NCBI GenBank assembly: GCA_963832875.1
Contig: CAWHWB010000002.1
Location: 434,001-498,000, forward strand
DNA from: AP-15 sp963832875
GTDB taxonomy: Bacteria > Pseudomonadota > Alphaproteobacteria > ATCC43930 > CGMCC-115725
DNA: 64,000 nucleotides
Direction of reading: 5' to 3'
Shown: positions 18,023-26,938 of the stretch, one piece after another
Numbering within the stretch: position 1 is the first letter of the stretch
How the letters are laid out: each line of letters starts with the position of its first letter
The notes under the pieces: model-generated
The model's database searches: none
Seen by the model: the letters and a program-made list of their open reading frames with translations, nothing else
Told to the model about the DNA's origin: nothing
Made by a program: the position numbers and the translations under genes

Positions 18023-19058
18023 CCGCGTAGACGTCGCGCACCCCTTCGGGCAGGCGATGCTCGTGCCAACTCCGCCCGCCATCCTGGGTCCCGAACACCT
18101 GGCCAAAGCGCGACACGCCGTAGACCTGGTTGGGGTCGTGCGGGTGCACCGCGACGCCCATCATCGTCGCCTCGGCCTTGATCCCGTGATCGAAGCGCTT
18201 CCAGCTCTGGCCGACATCGTCGGAGCGGTAGATCGCCCCGTCGGTGCTGCGCGCCGCAGGGCTGAGGCAGGCGTAGAGGACTTTCGGGTCCTGGCGCGAG
18301 ACGCGGATGTCGCGACCATAGGTCAACGGTGAAAACCGGCCGATCTCCATGTCCTGCCAGCTCTGCCCCTTGTCGTTGCTGCGGAACAGACCCATCCGGT
18401 TGGCGAGGAACACGGTGCCGGGAGCGGCGGCACTGCAAGCGAGCGCATGGCCGTCGAGCATGCCCTCGATCTCGGTCTGGCTGCCGATGCGGCTTCGATA
18501 TTTGGGCTGCTCGCAAAAGCGGATCAGATCGGCGGTGCAGTCTTCCCAGCTCTCGCCGCCGTTGCGGCTGCGCATCGCGCCATTGGCTTCGAGCGTCGCA
18601 TAGACGTCGTCCGGCGAATTGGGGTCGACATCGAGCCGCATGACCCGGCAGGCGAACTGCATGATGACGCGGTCGGGCAGACCCGGATCGGCCATCTTGC
18701 GCCAGCTGTCGCCGCCATCCTCGCTGCGATAGACCCCGGGCGGGGTGGCGCCGGCATAGATAACCCGCGGGTTCTTCGGGTGGATGCACACTGACCAGAT
18801 ATCGGCCTCGGGGTCGGGGAGCGCGAGGCGCTGCCAGCGCGCGCCGCGATCGGTGCTGCGGTAGGTGCCTTTGGTGGTGCCGATATAGACCGTGTCCGGG
18901 TGCTCGGGATGGACCGTGATCGCATGGACCTCGGTCCCCTCCGGCAAACCATTGGTCAGATGCTCCCAATGCCCGTCACCGGCGGCCTGGCGGAACACGC
19001 CGCCCAAGGTGCCGCCCATCGACCGCGCCGCGCCGGCATAAACATTCGTGGCCGCCAT
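18009..19058 (-). CDS. Asp-box (BNR) beta-propeller protein
   Basis: A 349-residue protein made of repeated Asp-box motifs (S-x-D-x-G-x-x-W): STDRGARW, SEDGGDSW, SRNGGESW, SNDKGQSW, SDDVGQSW and TQDGGRSW, about 45-60 residues apart and each followed by a TVY/VIYAG-type strand. This predicts a seven-bladed propeller like the sialidase/photosystem-assembly-type family. There is no signal peptide and no sialidase catalytic signature, so enzymatic activity is not implied. Stop overlaps the alkB start. A short A-rich leader with GAGGGAG precedes the ATG. Confidence 0.8.
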   Translation of the reverse strand: MAATNVYAGAARSMGGTLGGVFRQAAGDGHWEHLTNGLPEGTEVHAITVHPEHPDTVYIGTTKGTYRSTDRGARWQRLALPDPEADIWSVCIHPKNPRVIYAGATPPGVYRSEDGGDSWRKMADPGLPDRVIMQFACRVMRLDVDPNSPDDVYATLEANGAMRSRNGGESWEDCTADLIRFCEQPKYRSRIGSQTEIEGMLDGHALACSAAAPGTVFLANRMGLFRSNDKGQSWQDMEIGRFSPLTYGRDIRVSRQDPKVLYACLSPAARSTDGAIYRSDDVGQSWKRFDHGIKAEATMMGVAVHPHDPNQVYGVSRFGQVFGTQDGGRSWHEHRLPEGVRDVYAVACG

Positions 19059-19306
19059 GATCTCCTCCCTCGGCTGATATCGGGGCGGCGATCATACGCC
19101 TCGGCCGCCGCCCGTCACAAAGCATTCCTTACGGGATCGTGCCGGTGGCCTCTCTCCCTCAAGGGGCTGCGCGAGATCGGCGGATCGGCTAATATCGGCG
19201 AAACGGCAGTGAGCAACGAACGGCGCAGTTGCTCGGGAGACAGCGGGACGGAGATTGGGGCGATGTGGGACCTCGTCGGCAAAGGACAGGCCGAGGCCGG
19301 GACCGG

Positions 19307-19981
19307 ATGAGGGCGAGGAGGGCTTTTCTTGGTCCGGCGGCGGCCCTTGTCGTCTGGCCGATTATCGGCGCCGCGGCCTCAGCTCCGAACGGGGAAGCCA
19401 TAGCGCTCCAGGGAGCGTCGGGTGCCCCGCCCTGCACGGTTTGTCACGGCGCCCGCGGCGAGGGCAACGCGGCACTGCAGGCGCCGCGGCTGGCGGGAGT
19501 TGGCGAAGCCTATCTCGCCGAGCAGCTCGCTGCGTTCGCCGCGGGGACGCGGGTCAATTCGGTCATGTCGCCGGTCGCCAAGGTCCTGACCGCGCCCGAG
19601 CAAGCGGCGGTCGCCGCCTATTTCAGCCGCCTGCCGCCGCCGCCCTACGGCGTCGCGCACCCGTCACCGACCGACGTGGCTGGCGCTTCGGAAGGAGCCG
19701 AGCTCGCGGTCAGAGGCAAGTGGACGGACAATTTGCCGGGCTGCACCCAATGTCATGGGCCCGACGGGGTCGGCGTCGGCGTGGTCTTCCCGCCGCTTAT
19801 CGGGCTGCCCTCCGCCTATACCGTGGCTCAGATCGAAGCATGGCGGCAGGGTCGGCGCCCGCCGGGCCCGCTCGGGTTGATGGCGGCGGTCGCGCGCCGG
19901 CTCTCGCCGTCCGAAGCCGAGGCGGTCGCGGAGTATTTCGCCTCCTTGGGAAGTGCGCACGCGAACGGAGCGGGACAATGA
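19307..19981 (+). CDS. Diheme cytochrome c, TsdB-like
   Basis: A 224-residue periplasmic cytochrome. A signal peptide (MRARRAFLGPAAALVVWPI..AAAS) is followed by two class I c-type modules with heme sites CTVCH (43-47) and CTQCH (146-150), each followed by a YLAEQLAAFAAG / YTVAQIEAWRQGRR helix and a Met-ligand region (MSPVAKVLT; GLMAAVA). This is the cytochrome c4-like arrangement of TsdB, the electron acceptor of thiosulfate dehydrogenase. The next gene, TsdA-like, starts inside its stop (ATGA). No strong ribosome-binding site precedes the ATG. Confidence 0.8.
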   Translation: MRARRAFLGPAAALVVWPIIGAAASAPNGEAIALQGASGAPPCTVCHGARGEGNAALQAPRLAGVGEAYLAEQLAAFAAGTRVNSVMSPVAKVLTAPEQAAVAAYFSRLPPPPYGVAHPSPTDVAGASEGAELAVRGKWTDNLPGCTQCHGPDGVGVGVVFPPLIGLPSAYTVAQIEAWRQGRRPPGPLGLMAAVARRLSPSEAEAVAEYFASLGSAHANGAGQ

Positions 19982-20868
19982 TCGCGGCCCGACGGCTGTC
20001 TGTCGCCATCTTGGTATGCGTCGCCGGAGGCATGGGATTGGCTGCCCGTGCCCAGAGCGTTCCGACCGCTGCCAGTTTCCATCCTCCGCCGCAGGGAACG
20101 ATCCCGGATACCCCGTTGGGGCGCACCGTGCGGCTCGGGGAACACATCTTCCGACACACCGGGACTGCAGCTCCGGCCTTTGTCGGCAATGATCTTGCCT
20201 GCAGCAATTGTCACATCGATGCCGGCCGCCTCCCCGACGCCGGGCCGATGTGGGCCGCCTGGGTCGCCTTTCCAGCCTATCGCGGCAAGAACGAGCGGGT
20301 GAACACCTTCGCCGAACGGCTTCAGGGCTGCTTTCGCTACAGCATGAACGGGAGGCCGCCGCCGCTCGGCGACAAGATCCTGGTCGCGCTCGAGAGCTAC
20401 TCGGCCTGGCTCGCCCGCGGCGCGCCGACCGGGGCCGAGATGCCCGGCCGCGGCTATCCGAGCCTGCCGAAGCCGGCCTTGCGGGCGGACTATGTGCGGG
20501 GCGCGAAAACCTATGCCGCGCGTTGCGCGCTGTGCCACGGGGCCGGTGGAGCGGGCCAGTCGGCTGCCGGGCAGGTGGTGTTCCCGCCGCTGTGGGGACC
20601 GCGCTCCTATAATTGGGGGGCCGGCATGACGTCGATCAACTCCGCGGCAGGCTTCGTCAAGGCGAACATGCCGCTCGGCCTCGGCAACAGCCTCTCCGAC
20701 CAGGAGGCCTGGGATGTAGCAACCTTCATCGACAGCCAGAGCCGACCGCAGGACCCGCGCTTCACCGGCTCGGTCGCGGAAACAAGGGCGAAGTTCCACG
20801 ACACGCCTTATTCGATGTATGGATTGCGGGTCGACGGCCGCGTGCTGGGCGCCGAAGCTCCTCGGTAA
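19978..20868 (+). CDS. Diheme cytochrome c, thiosulfate dehydrogenase TsdA-like
   Basis: A 296-residue exported diheme cytochrome. Signal peptide to about residue 25; heme sites CSNCH (75-79) and CALCH (183-187). Between them, ERLQGCFRYSMNG around Cys118 matches the TsdA region whose cysteine is an unusual axial heme ligand in Allochromatium TsdA, and the KNERVNTFAERL lead-in also fits. TsdA joins two thiosulfates to tetrathionate in the periplasm. Coupling to a TsdB-like diheme cytochrome repeats the known tsdBA layout. A general SoxA/TsdA-related cytochrome of other function is the alternative. Confidence 0.72.
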   Translation: MIAARRLSVAILVCVAGGMGLAARAQSVPTAASFHPPPQGTIPDTPLGRTVRLGEHIFRHTGTAAPAFVGNDLACSNCHIDAGRLPDAGPMWAAWVAFPAYRGKNERVNTFAERLQGCFRYSMNGRPPPLGDKILVALESYSAWLARGAPTGAEMPGRGYPSLPKPALRADYVRGAKTYAARCALCHGAGGAGQSAAGQVVFPPLWGPRSYNWGAGMTSINSAAGFVKANMPLGLGNSLSDQEAWDVATFIDSQSRPQDPRFTGSVAETRAKFHDTPYSMYGLRVDGRVLGAEAPR

Positions 20869-20996
20869 AAGGCTCGCGAAGAAGTTGAAGGCGGGCTGAA
20901 TGAGCCGAGCGCGCGACCGAGCGTCTGCGATCCGGAGTGCCGGCCGCATCGCGGTTCGGTTATGGTGCGGCCAAACCACAGCAGAGATGGGTGAAC

Positions 20997-21989
20997 ATGG
21001 TCGTCACGCAAAAGCGCAGGCTTGGCAAGGGTGGACCGGAGATTTCGGCGATCGGCCTCGGCTGCATGTCGCTATCCGGGGTCTATGGCAAGAGCGACGA
21101 TGCGGCGGGGATCGCGCTGATCCACCGCGCGATCGAGCTCGGCGTCGATCATTTCGACAGCTCTGACATGTACGGTTGGGGCCAGAACGAGGAATTGCTC
21201 GGCCGCGCGCTGAAGGGCCGCCGCAACGGCGTCGTGATCGCCAGCAAATTCGGCCAGACGCGGCGCCCGGGCGGCGCCAACGGCGTCGACGGCAGCCCGA
21301 CCTATATCGCCCAGGCCTGCGAGGCGAGCCTGAAGCGGCTCGGTGTCGACGTCATCGACCTCTATTACCAGCACCGGGTCGATCCGGCGGTGCCGGTCGA
21401 GGAAACTGTGGGTGCCATGGCGCGGCTCGTCGAGGAAGGCAAGGTGCGGTATCTCGGGCTGTGCGAGGCGCGCCCCGAGCGCATCCGCCGCGCCCACGCG
21501 ACCTACCCGATCGCCGCGGTGCAGAGCGAATTCTCGCTGCTCTACCGCCAGGAAGCGACCGAGACGCGCGAGCTGACCCGCGACCTCGGCATCGCCTTTT
21601 TCGCTTATGCGCCGCTCGGCCGCGGCCTCTTGACCGGCGACATCCCGGATTTCGGCAATCTCGCCGAAGGCGACACGCGCGGCCGGCACCCCCGCTTCAT
21701 GGGCGACAACTTCGCCAAGAACCGGGCGCTCGTCGAGCACATCGAGGCGATTGCGCGCGAGCACAACTGCACCCCGGCGCAGCTGGTGCTGGCGTGGCTG
21801 CTGGCGCAAGGGCCCGACGTGATCCCGATCCCCGGCACCAAGCACATCGCGCGCCTCGAAGAAAATCTCGGCGCGCTCGCCGTCGAGCTGACCTCCGCCG
21901 ATACCGACCGGATCTCGGCAGCGATCCCGATCGGCGCCGCCGCCGGCACCCGCTACCCCGAAGGTGGAATGCGCGGCGTCTATATCTAA
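20997..21989 (+). CDS. Aldo/keto reductase
   Basis: A 330-residue NADPH-dependent (beta/alpha)8 oxidoreductase. The catalytic tetrad is visible: Asp and Tyr in HFDSSDMYGWGQNEELLG, Lys in VVIASKFGQ, His in YYQHRVDP. The C-terminal cofactor region (VIPIPGTKHIARLEENL) is standard for the AKR13/YajO-like group. ATG 20997 begins MVVTQKRRLGKGGPEISAIG, the expected N-terminus. Substrate is not predictable. It is 128 bases after the cytochrome pair, so it could be a separate transcription unit. Confidence 0.93.
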   Translation: MVVTQKRRLGKGGPEISAIGLGCMSLSGVYGKSDDAAGIALIHRAIELGVDHFDSSDMYGWGQNEELLGRALKGRRNGVVIASKFGQTRRPGGANGVDGSPTYIAQACEASLKRLGVDVIDLYYQHRVDPAVPVEETVGAMARLVEEGKVRYLGLCEARPERIRRAHATYPIAAVQSEFSLLYRQEATETRELTRDLGIAFFAYAPLGRGLLTGDIPDFGNLAEGDTRGRHPRFMGDNFAKNRALVEHIEAIAREHNCTPAQLVLAWLLAQGPDVIPIPGTKHIARLEENLGALAVELTSADTDRISAAIPIGAAAGTRYPEGGMRGVYI

Positions 21990-22022
21990 GGGCGGCGCGG
22001 GATCTGAGGGCGGTGCGGGCAA

Positions 22023-23162
22023 TTATCGCAGATCGAGGATTTCGACCCAGTTCGGCATCTTTCCCATCGGGTATTGGTGCGCGACCGACAAGGCGCCCGA
22101 TTGCGGGTCGATCTTGTGCACCGTCATCGCGTTCGAATCGAGCCCGACCGCAAGCAGAAACCGGCCGCGCGGGTCGATGTTGAAGCCGCGCGGCGTCTTC
22201 TGGGTAGGCCAGCGGCCGATCGGCGACAGTTTGCCGGTCGTCGCATCGATGCCGAACCCGGCGAGAGTGCTGGATTTGCGCTCGCTGCCGTAGATGAAGC
22301 GCCCGTCGGGAGTGACGTGGAGATCGGCGGCGGCCGGCTGCTCGTGGAAATCGGCCGGTAACATATCCACGATCTCGATTTCCGTCAGCGTCCCGGTCGC
22401 CGGGTCGATGGCGAAGGCGGCGATGCGGGCCGTCGTCTCGGTGATCAGATAGAGGAAGCGGTGGTTGGGATCGAACGCCAGATGACGCGGGCCGTTGCCG
22501 GGCTCGAGCGCGATCGCGGCGGGTGAATTCGGCGACAGCCGGCCGGCCGCGGCGTCGAACTTCCATTCCATGACGATGTCGCCGCCGAGGCTGGTGGCGT
22601 AGCTGTATCGGTTGGTCGCATCGACCACGATGCAGTGCGCCTTGGGCTTGGTCGGGACGATCTGCGTGGTCTGGCCCTGGACCCTGCCCTGTGCGTCGAT
22701 CGGGTTGATGGCTAAGAGCGAGCCCGGATAGGAAGCGCACAACAGAAACCGGCCGCTGCGGTCGGTGATGATGTAGGCCATGCTGGCGGCCAAGGGCGCG
22801 TTCGCCAGATGAGTCAGCCGGCCGGTCGCCGGGTCGATCGCAAAGCCCGCCACCGTGTAGGGCTCGCTGCGCAATGCGGCGTACAAGAAGCGGTGGTTGG
22901 GGCTGAGCGCCATCGGCATGCTGGTCGGCGACGGCTTGTCAGCGCCGGGGATCGCCACCTGGTCGATCGCGGTCAGGGCGCCGCTCTCGCGGTTCATGGC
23001 GAACACGCCCACTTGCGGATTGCCGGCATCGGAGACATAGACGACGGTCTCGGGTGAATTTTCGGCCATCGCGGTTCCCGTCTTGATAAAGGGTTTCGGC
23101 AGCACGATCCCCGCCAGCCCGAGAGCCAAGGTCGCGCGCCGCGTCAAACGCGTTGCCACCAT
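22023..23162 (-). CDS. Lactonase / 6-phosphogluconolactonase-like propeller
   Basis: A 379-residue protein of the Pgl-type (cycloisomerase 2) seven-bladed propeller family: GPRHLAFDPNHRFLYLITE, AADLHVTPDGRFIYGSER and TPRGFNIDPRGRFLLAVGLDS are its repeat signatures. Unlike cytoplasmic Pgl it has an N-terminal export signal with a twin-arginine look (TRRATLALGLAGIVLP), so it is probably periplasmic and may act on a lactone other than 6-phosphogluconolactone. It lies 75 bases downstream of a GST gene on the same strand. Confidence 0.85.
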   Translation of the reverse strand: MVATRLTRRATLALGLAGIVLPKPFIKTGTAMAENSPETVVYVSDAGNPQVGVFAMNRESGALTAIDQVAIPGADKPSPTSMPMALSPNHRFLYAALRSEPYTVAGFAIDPATGRLTHLANAPLAASMAYIITDRSGRFLLCASYPGSLLAINPIDAQGRVQGQTTQIVPTKPKAHCIVVDATNRYSYATSLGGDIVMEWKFDAAAGRLSPNSPAAIALEPGNGPRHLAFDPNHRFLYLITETTARIAAFAIDPATGTLTEIEIVDMLPADFHEQPAAADLHVTPDGRFIYGSERKSSTLAGFGIDATTGKLSPIGRWPTQKTPRGFNIDPRGRFLLAVGLDSNAMTVHKIDPQSGALSVAHQYPMGKMPNWVEILDLR

Positions 23163-23237
23163 CGCTTCCTCCCCAACCCGCCGTCTTCGCGCCCGACGTT
23201 AAGTGCAAGCGAGCGACGGCGCAACTTGGCCAGCTGC

Positions 23238-23861
23238 TTATTCCCGCTGCAATTGCCGGGCGGTCTGCGCGGCGGGGCGGTCGTGGCACCGCTTGAGCCA
23301 GGCTTCGGCCTGCGGAACGGCGGCAAGCCCGACTCGCGCCTGGCGCGCCCAGGAGAGGATGCTGGCAACGTTGAGATCGGCGACGGTGAAATGATCGCCA
23401 AGCAAGAAGGGCGTCACGCCGACGACGCGTTCGAGCACTTTGAGCGGGGCTAAGAGCGCCCGCTCCGCCTCGTCGGCTGCGGCGTCGTCGCGCTGGTTCT
23501 CGGGACCGATCCGATTCAGCAGCGCGGCCAGCGCCGGCCGCTCGATTTCGGTCATCGCCCAGAAGCTCCATTGCCAGGCGCGGGCCTCGTCCTCGAGCCG
23601 CTGCGGGTAGAGGCCACTGTCGCCGCTCCCGTATTTCTTGGCGAGATAAAGATTGATCGCCATCGATTCCCACAGCTTGAAGCCGTCATCGTCGATCGCC
23701 GGGACGTGGCCGTTCGGATTGATCGCGAGATAGTCCGGCCGGCGGGTGCTGCCGTCGGCGAAGTCGAGCTTGACATGCTCGTAGTCGAGGCCCAGTTCGG
23801 CTGCCATCCACAAGGTTCGATACGCCCGCGACCGCGCAACGCCGTAAATCTTCAGGGCCAT
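23238..23861 (-). CDS. Glutathione S-transferase
   Basis: A 207-residue GST. The N-terminal thioredoxin-fold domain has LKIYGVARSRAYRTLWMAAELG (active-site Ser/Tyr region), LAINPNGHVPAIDDDGFKLWES (cis-Pro and the glutathione-binding Glu-Ser). The helical C-terminal domain carries FLLGDHFTVADLNVASIL with the N-capping box. Beta-like or unclassified bacterial GST; substrate unknown. It is followed by the exported lactonase, and preceded by the operon ending in an AI-2E transporter, 46 bases upstream. Confidence 0.92.
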   Translation of the reverse strand: MALKIYGVARSRAYRTLWMAAELGLDYEHVKLDFADGSTRRPDYLAINPNGHVPAIDDDGFKLWESMAINLYLAKKYGSGDSGLYPQRLEDEARAWQWSFWAMTEIERPALAALLNRIGPENQRDDAAADEAERALLAPLKVLERVVGVTPFLLGDHFTVADLNVASILSWARQARVGLAAVPQAEAWLKRCHDRPAAQTARQLQRE

Positions 23862-23907
23862 TCGACGTCTCCTCGAAAAGTCGACATTGCTCGGCCGCTA
23901 CGGCCAC

Positions 23908-24900
23908 TCACTCTGGCCGCGCGACCGGCTCGGCATAATAATGCTCGAGCGTAATCTTGATGCACACCGCCACCGGCACCGCGATCAGGAGCCCGACGAC
24001 ACCGAACAGGATCGCCCCGCAGACAAACAAGATGATGATCACGACCGGATGAATCCGCGCCGCCTCGCCGAGCACGATTGGACCGACCAAATTGTCGATC
24101 GACAGGCGCAGCGCGATCGCGAACCCGAACAGCAGCGCCGCCTCCACGAGCCCGCTCTGCTGGATCGCGATAATGCCGACCAGTGTGGCCGACACGAGGG
24201 GGCCGATGACCGGAACGAGCTCGAGGAAGCCGACCGTGATCGCCAAGAGGGCGGAGTTGGGCAGATGGAAGACCGGGCCGAAGCCGATCCAGGCGACGGT
24301 GGCGGTGTAGCAGACGACGATCGCCAGACCGATCAGGTAGCGCCGCAGAACCGGGATGATTTTGGGCAATAGATCCTGGACCGAACGCCGGTGCTCGGGC
24401 GGCAGCAGCCAGATCGATCCGGCCGACAGGCGCGGCGCCGAGATCATCAGATAAGGCATCAGCACCAGCGTCAGAGACGTGCCGAATATCAGCGAGCCGA
24501 CCAACCCCGCGGCGCTCTCGACGAGGGTCAGCGAAGCCATTCCCTTGAGCGCCCCGCCAATCGCCGCCGCCAGCTTGTCGGGGGTGTAGCTCTCGCCAAA
24601 TAGCACGATGCTGTGGCCGCCCATCAGCTCGCTGAGAAAGTGGCGCAGAATTTTAGGGGCGGTCGCGGCGACATGCGTCAGGCCTGGCCCCGCCGTCGTG
24701 CCGATAAAATATCCGGCGCCGCCCAAAATCAGCAGGACCAAAATATAGAGCACCGTCGCCACCGGCCAGCGTGGCATGGCGAGCCGCCGTTGCAGGAATG
24801 CGATTAGCGGGTCCAGCACAAACGCGACGGCAAGAGCGAAAATGAATGGCACGAGGGCGATACGGATCTCGTAGAGCAGCACCGCGATGACTGCCAGCAC
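23908..24900 (-). CDS. AI-2E family transporter (PerM-like)
   Basis: A membrane protein of about 330 residues with eight predicted helices: an N-terminal pair (YEIRIALVPFIFALAVAFVL), a periplasmic segment, and the conserved late region LELVPVIGPLVSATLVGIIA, DNLVGPIVLGEAARIHPVVI and LLIAVPVAVCIKITLE. Family members export autoinducer-2 or other solutes or act as Na+/H+ antiporters. Only a GTG (24900) is available as start; the frame is open further upstream to beyond 25020 without any ATG, so the N-terminus is uncertain. It is the last gene of the operon containing the GT2 and YkoP-like genes. Confidence 0.88.
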   Translation of the reverse strand: MLAVIAVLLYEIRIALVPFIFALAVAFVLDPLIAFLQRRLAMPRWPVATVLYILVLLILGGAGYFIGTTAGPGLTHVAATAPKILRHFLSELMGGHSIVLFGESYTPDKLAAAIGGALKGMASLTLVESAAGLVGSLIFGTSLTLVLMPYLMISAPRLSAGSIWLLPPEHRRSVQDLLPKIIPVLRRYLIGLAIVVCYTATVAWIGFGPVFHLPNSALLAITVGFLELVPVIGPLVSATLVGIIAIQQSGLVEAALLFGFAIALRLSIDNLVGPIVLGEAARIHPVVIIILFVCGAILFGVVGLLIAVPVAVCIKITLEHYYAEPVARPE

Positions 24901-25021
24901 CGCGGCGATGGCCCATCCGCCGACGCGCGAGCGGCGCGTCCCCGAGCTCGCACCGCCCCTCCCGGCGCCGGGCGCCGCGGGCCCCGGCGCTACGGTCTGC
25001 CCGGGTCTGTGCTCGCTACCC

Positions 25022-26206
25022 TCAAGATCGTCGCGCGGAGGGCTTCCGGTGGAAGTCGTATTTGCGTCCCTTCCAAGTCACGCCGCCGCCCCGGCGCAGC
25101 AGGAAGCTGTGGCAGGCGAGCACGGCGGCGGCGGTATAGCCGCACGGCATCAACACTGCGAACAGCGCCGGGAGGCGAAAGTGACGGGCCGTGCCGATTT
25201 GCACTCCGAGGACGATCGCCGAGGCGGCCACGGCCAGCCCCAGGCCGCTCAGCTGCGTCGCAGAAGGCTGCCGCAGGATCGCCGCGGCGATGACGATCGG
25301 CAACGCCAGCGTCACCCAGCCGACCAGCATGCCGGCGGCCGAAGCGACCAAGGTGATCGAGCGTGTTCCGAGGATCTCGATGGCGTTCTTCGACAGGCCT
25401 TCCCATAGCGAGCTCAGGTCGCGGTACATCCGGGTGCTTGCCAGATGTTCCGCGGCCAGCACGCGAAAACGATAGCCGGCTTGTTCGACCCGGCTGGCGA
25501 GCGCTCGGTCTTCGCAGATTTCCGCGCCGACCGCGGCATGGCCGCCAACGCCGAAATAGACCTCGCGTTTGATCAGGATGAACTGGCCGTTGGCGTCGGC
25601 CGCCGAAGACCGGGAATGGTCCGTCGTGCTCAATTCCTTGGCGCAGGCGATGATCAGCAGGCCCGCTGGGATCACCAGCCGCTCCCAGAAGCTACCGAGC
25701 TGTTGGAACGGGTGGAGCGAGAGCATGTCGATCTGCTGCGCCTCGGCGGTCGCGACCGCGGCGATGACGAGCTGCGGATCAGTGCTGACATCGGCATCGA
25801 TAAAGCACAGCCAGGCGCCCCGGGCCGTCATCGCGCCTTGCCAACACGCGTGCGGCTTGCCGACCCAGCCTTGGGGGAGCGGGCCGGCGGCGATCAGCGT
25901 GATCGGCCGACCGCGCTCGATCTGCTGCTCGACGGCTGCCGCGGTGCCGTCCTCCGACCCGTCGTCGACGACGATGATCGATGAACCGGCGGCGAGACCC
26001 GCTTGTCGCGTCAGCCCGACGAGGCAAGCGGTAATGTTGTCGATCTCGTTTCGAGCCGGGACGATGATTGAGACTGAGGGCGCCAGGGAGGTCTGCGAAG
26101 CCGGCGAAAGGGCCGTCGCGCGATGGGCGCGAAACTGCCGCACCGCCCGCGACAGCAAATAGAGGACCAAGCCCGCCCACGCGATCGCGCACAGCAGGGC
26201 CGGCAT
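25022..26206 (-). CDS. Family 2 glycosyltransferase, membrane-anchored
   Basis: A 394-residue inner-membrane glycosyltransferase. An N-terminal anchor helix (ALLCAIAWAGLVLYLLS) is followed by a GT2 domain: SVSIIVPARNEIDNITACL, IIVVDDGSEDGT, GKPHACWQGAMTARG and the DxD-type FIDADVSTDP. The acceptor-side ICEDRALASRVEQAGYR motif follows, then three C-terminal helices. The pattern resembles HpnB- and CrtQ-like enzymes that modify hopanoids or carotenoids, but no such pathway genes are present here. The ATG directly follows the TGA of the YkoP-like gene with no gap. Confidence 0.85.
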   Translation of the reverse strand: MPALLCAIAWAGLVLYLLSRAVRQFRAHRATALSPASQTSLAPSVSIIVPARNEIDNITACLVGLTRQAGLAAGSSIIVVDDGSEDGTAAAVEQQIERGRPITLIAAGPLPQGWVGKPHACWQGAMTARGAWLCFIDADVSTDPQLVIAAVATAEAQQIDMLSLHPFQQLGSFWERLVIPAGLLIIACAKELSTTDHSRSSAADANGQFILIKREVYFGVGGHAAVGAEICEDRALASRVEQAGYRFRVLAAEHLASTRMYRDLSSLWEGLSKNAIEILGTRSITLVASAAGMLVGWVTLALPIVIAAAILRQPSATQLSGLGLAVAASAIVLGVQIGTARHFRLPALFAVLMPCGYTAAAVLACHSFLLRRGGGVTWKGRKYDFHRKPSARRS

Positions 26207-26935
26207 TCACGCGCCGCAGGATTGAGCGGCCGTGTCGGCCCGGCCCGGCTCGGCTCGGCTCGGCTCGGCTCGGTGCGGCCGACCAGCGAAATAATTACGC
26301 AGCAGCGACGATCGGGAGATCCACAATTCGCGGTGATCGCGCAGGAAAGGCAGGCGCGGTAATGCCGCAGGGTTGAAGGCCCGCGTGAGGCCCCACAGCA
26401 GAAAGTCATCGCCGAAATCGTGCGCCCGCCGCAGCAGCGAGCGGTCCGATGCGACCTGTTCAAACCCGTAGCGTTGGATCACACGGTGCAATTGCGAACT
26501 TCGCCTGCTGGAGAGCGCGGCCTCGGCGCGAAACGCCTGCACGTCGCGCCAGGCGCGCTCGCTTTCGACGTAGCTGGCCAGTGCGCCGAGCGAGCCAGCG
26601 ACCTGATCGCGCATCGCCCGGGCCCACGCAAAGCTCGGCCCGTCGCCGCTGTACCGAGGCAGGTGCTCGTTCCAGAAGTGCAGGGTGCCGACCGCTTCCC
26701 CGGCATCGATCCGGGTCCCGTCTGACAGCGACAGAGGAACCCGCGTCTTGCTCAGTCCGATGCGAAACACGCAGGCCCGGTCGTCGGTGAACTCGTAGAC
26801 CCCATAGCACGCCCGCAGAATGGTGTCGCACCAGCTGACCGAGCCGACCCATAGCTCATCTGGCCAGGTCGCAGATCCGCTGGCCATCGCGCCAGCGATC
26901 GCTGCGTCGTCCGGCGAGGCGGTCTCCCAAGCCAT
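26207..26935 (-). CDS. YkoP-like protein of unknown function
   Basis: A 242-residue soluble protein. The central part, VFRIGLSKTRVPLSLSDGT then DAGEAVGTLHFWNEHLPR, has the 'LHxWNE' signature of YkoP-like domains, which often accompany lipid or polysaccharide enzymes. A helical segment (SFAWARAMRDQVAGSLGAL) and a C-terminal LPFLRDHRELWISRSSLLRNY follow. The last 24 codons run through a CGGCT pentanucleotide repeat and read HRAEPSRAEPGRAD. The gene is sandwiched without spacing between a small upstream gene (3-base gap) and the GT2 gene (0 gap). Function unknown. Confidence 0.7.
   Translation of the reverse strand: MAWETASPDDAAIAGAMASGSATWPDELWVGSVSWCDTILRACYGVYEFTDDRACVFRIGLSKTRVPLSLSDGTRIDAGEAVGTLHFWNEHLPRYSGDGPSFAWARAMRDQVAGSLGALASYVESERAWRDVQAFRAEAALSSRRSSQLHRVIQRYGFEQVASDRSLLRRAHDFGDDFLLWGLTRAFNPAALPRLPFLRDHRELWISRSSLLRNYFAGRPHRAEPSRAEPGRADTAAQSCGA
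26236..26275. repeat. Pentanucleotide (CGGCT)n tandem repeat
   Basis: Five perfect copies of CGGCT occupy 26246-26270, flanked by two CGGCC and one CGGTG variants, giving eight five-base units. On the coding (minus) strand they encode part of the C-terminus of the YkoP-like protein. Because five is not a multiple of three, loss or gain of one unit changes the reading frame just before that gene's stop and 30 bases before the downstream glycosyltransferase start. Confidence 0.85.
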
Positions 26936-26938
26936 AGT

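Noticed and set aside
25022..26206. Naming the GT2 gene hpnB
   Set aside because: Overall pattern is similar, but no hopanoid genes (shc, hpnC-H) are present, so a specific symbol is not supported.
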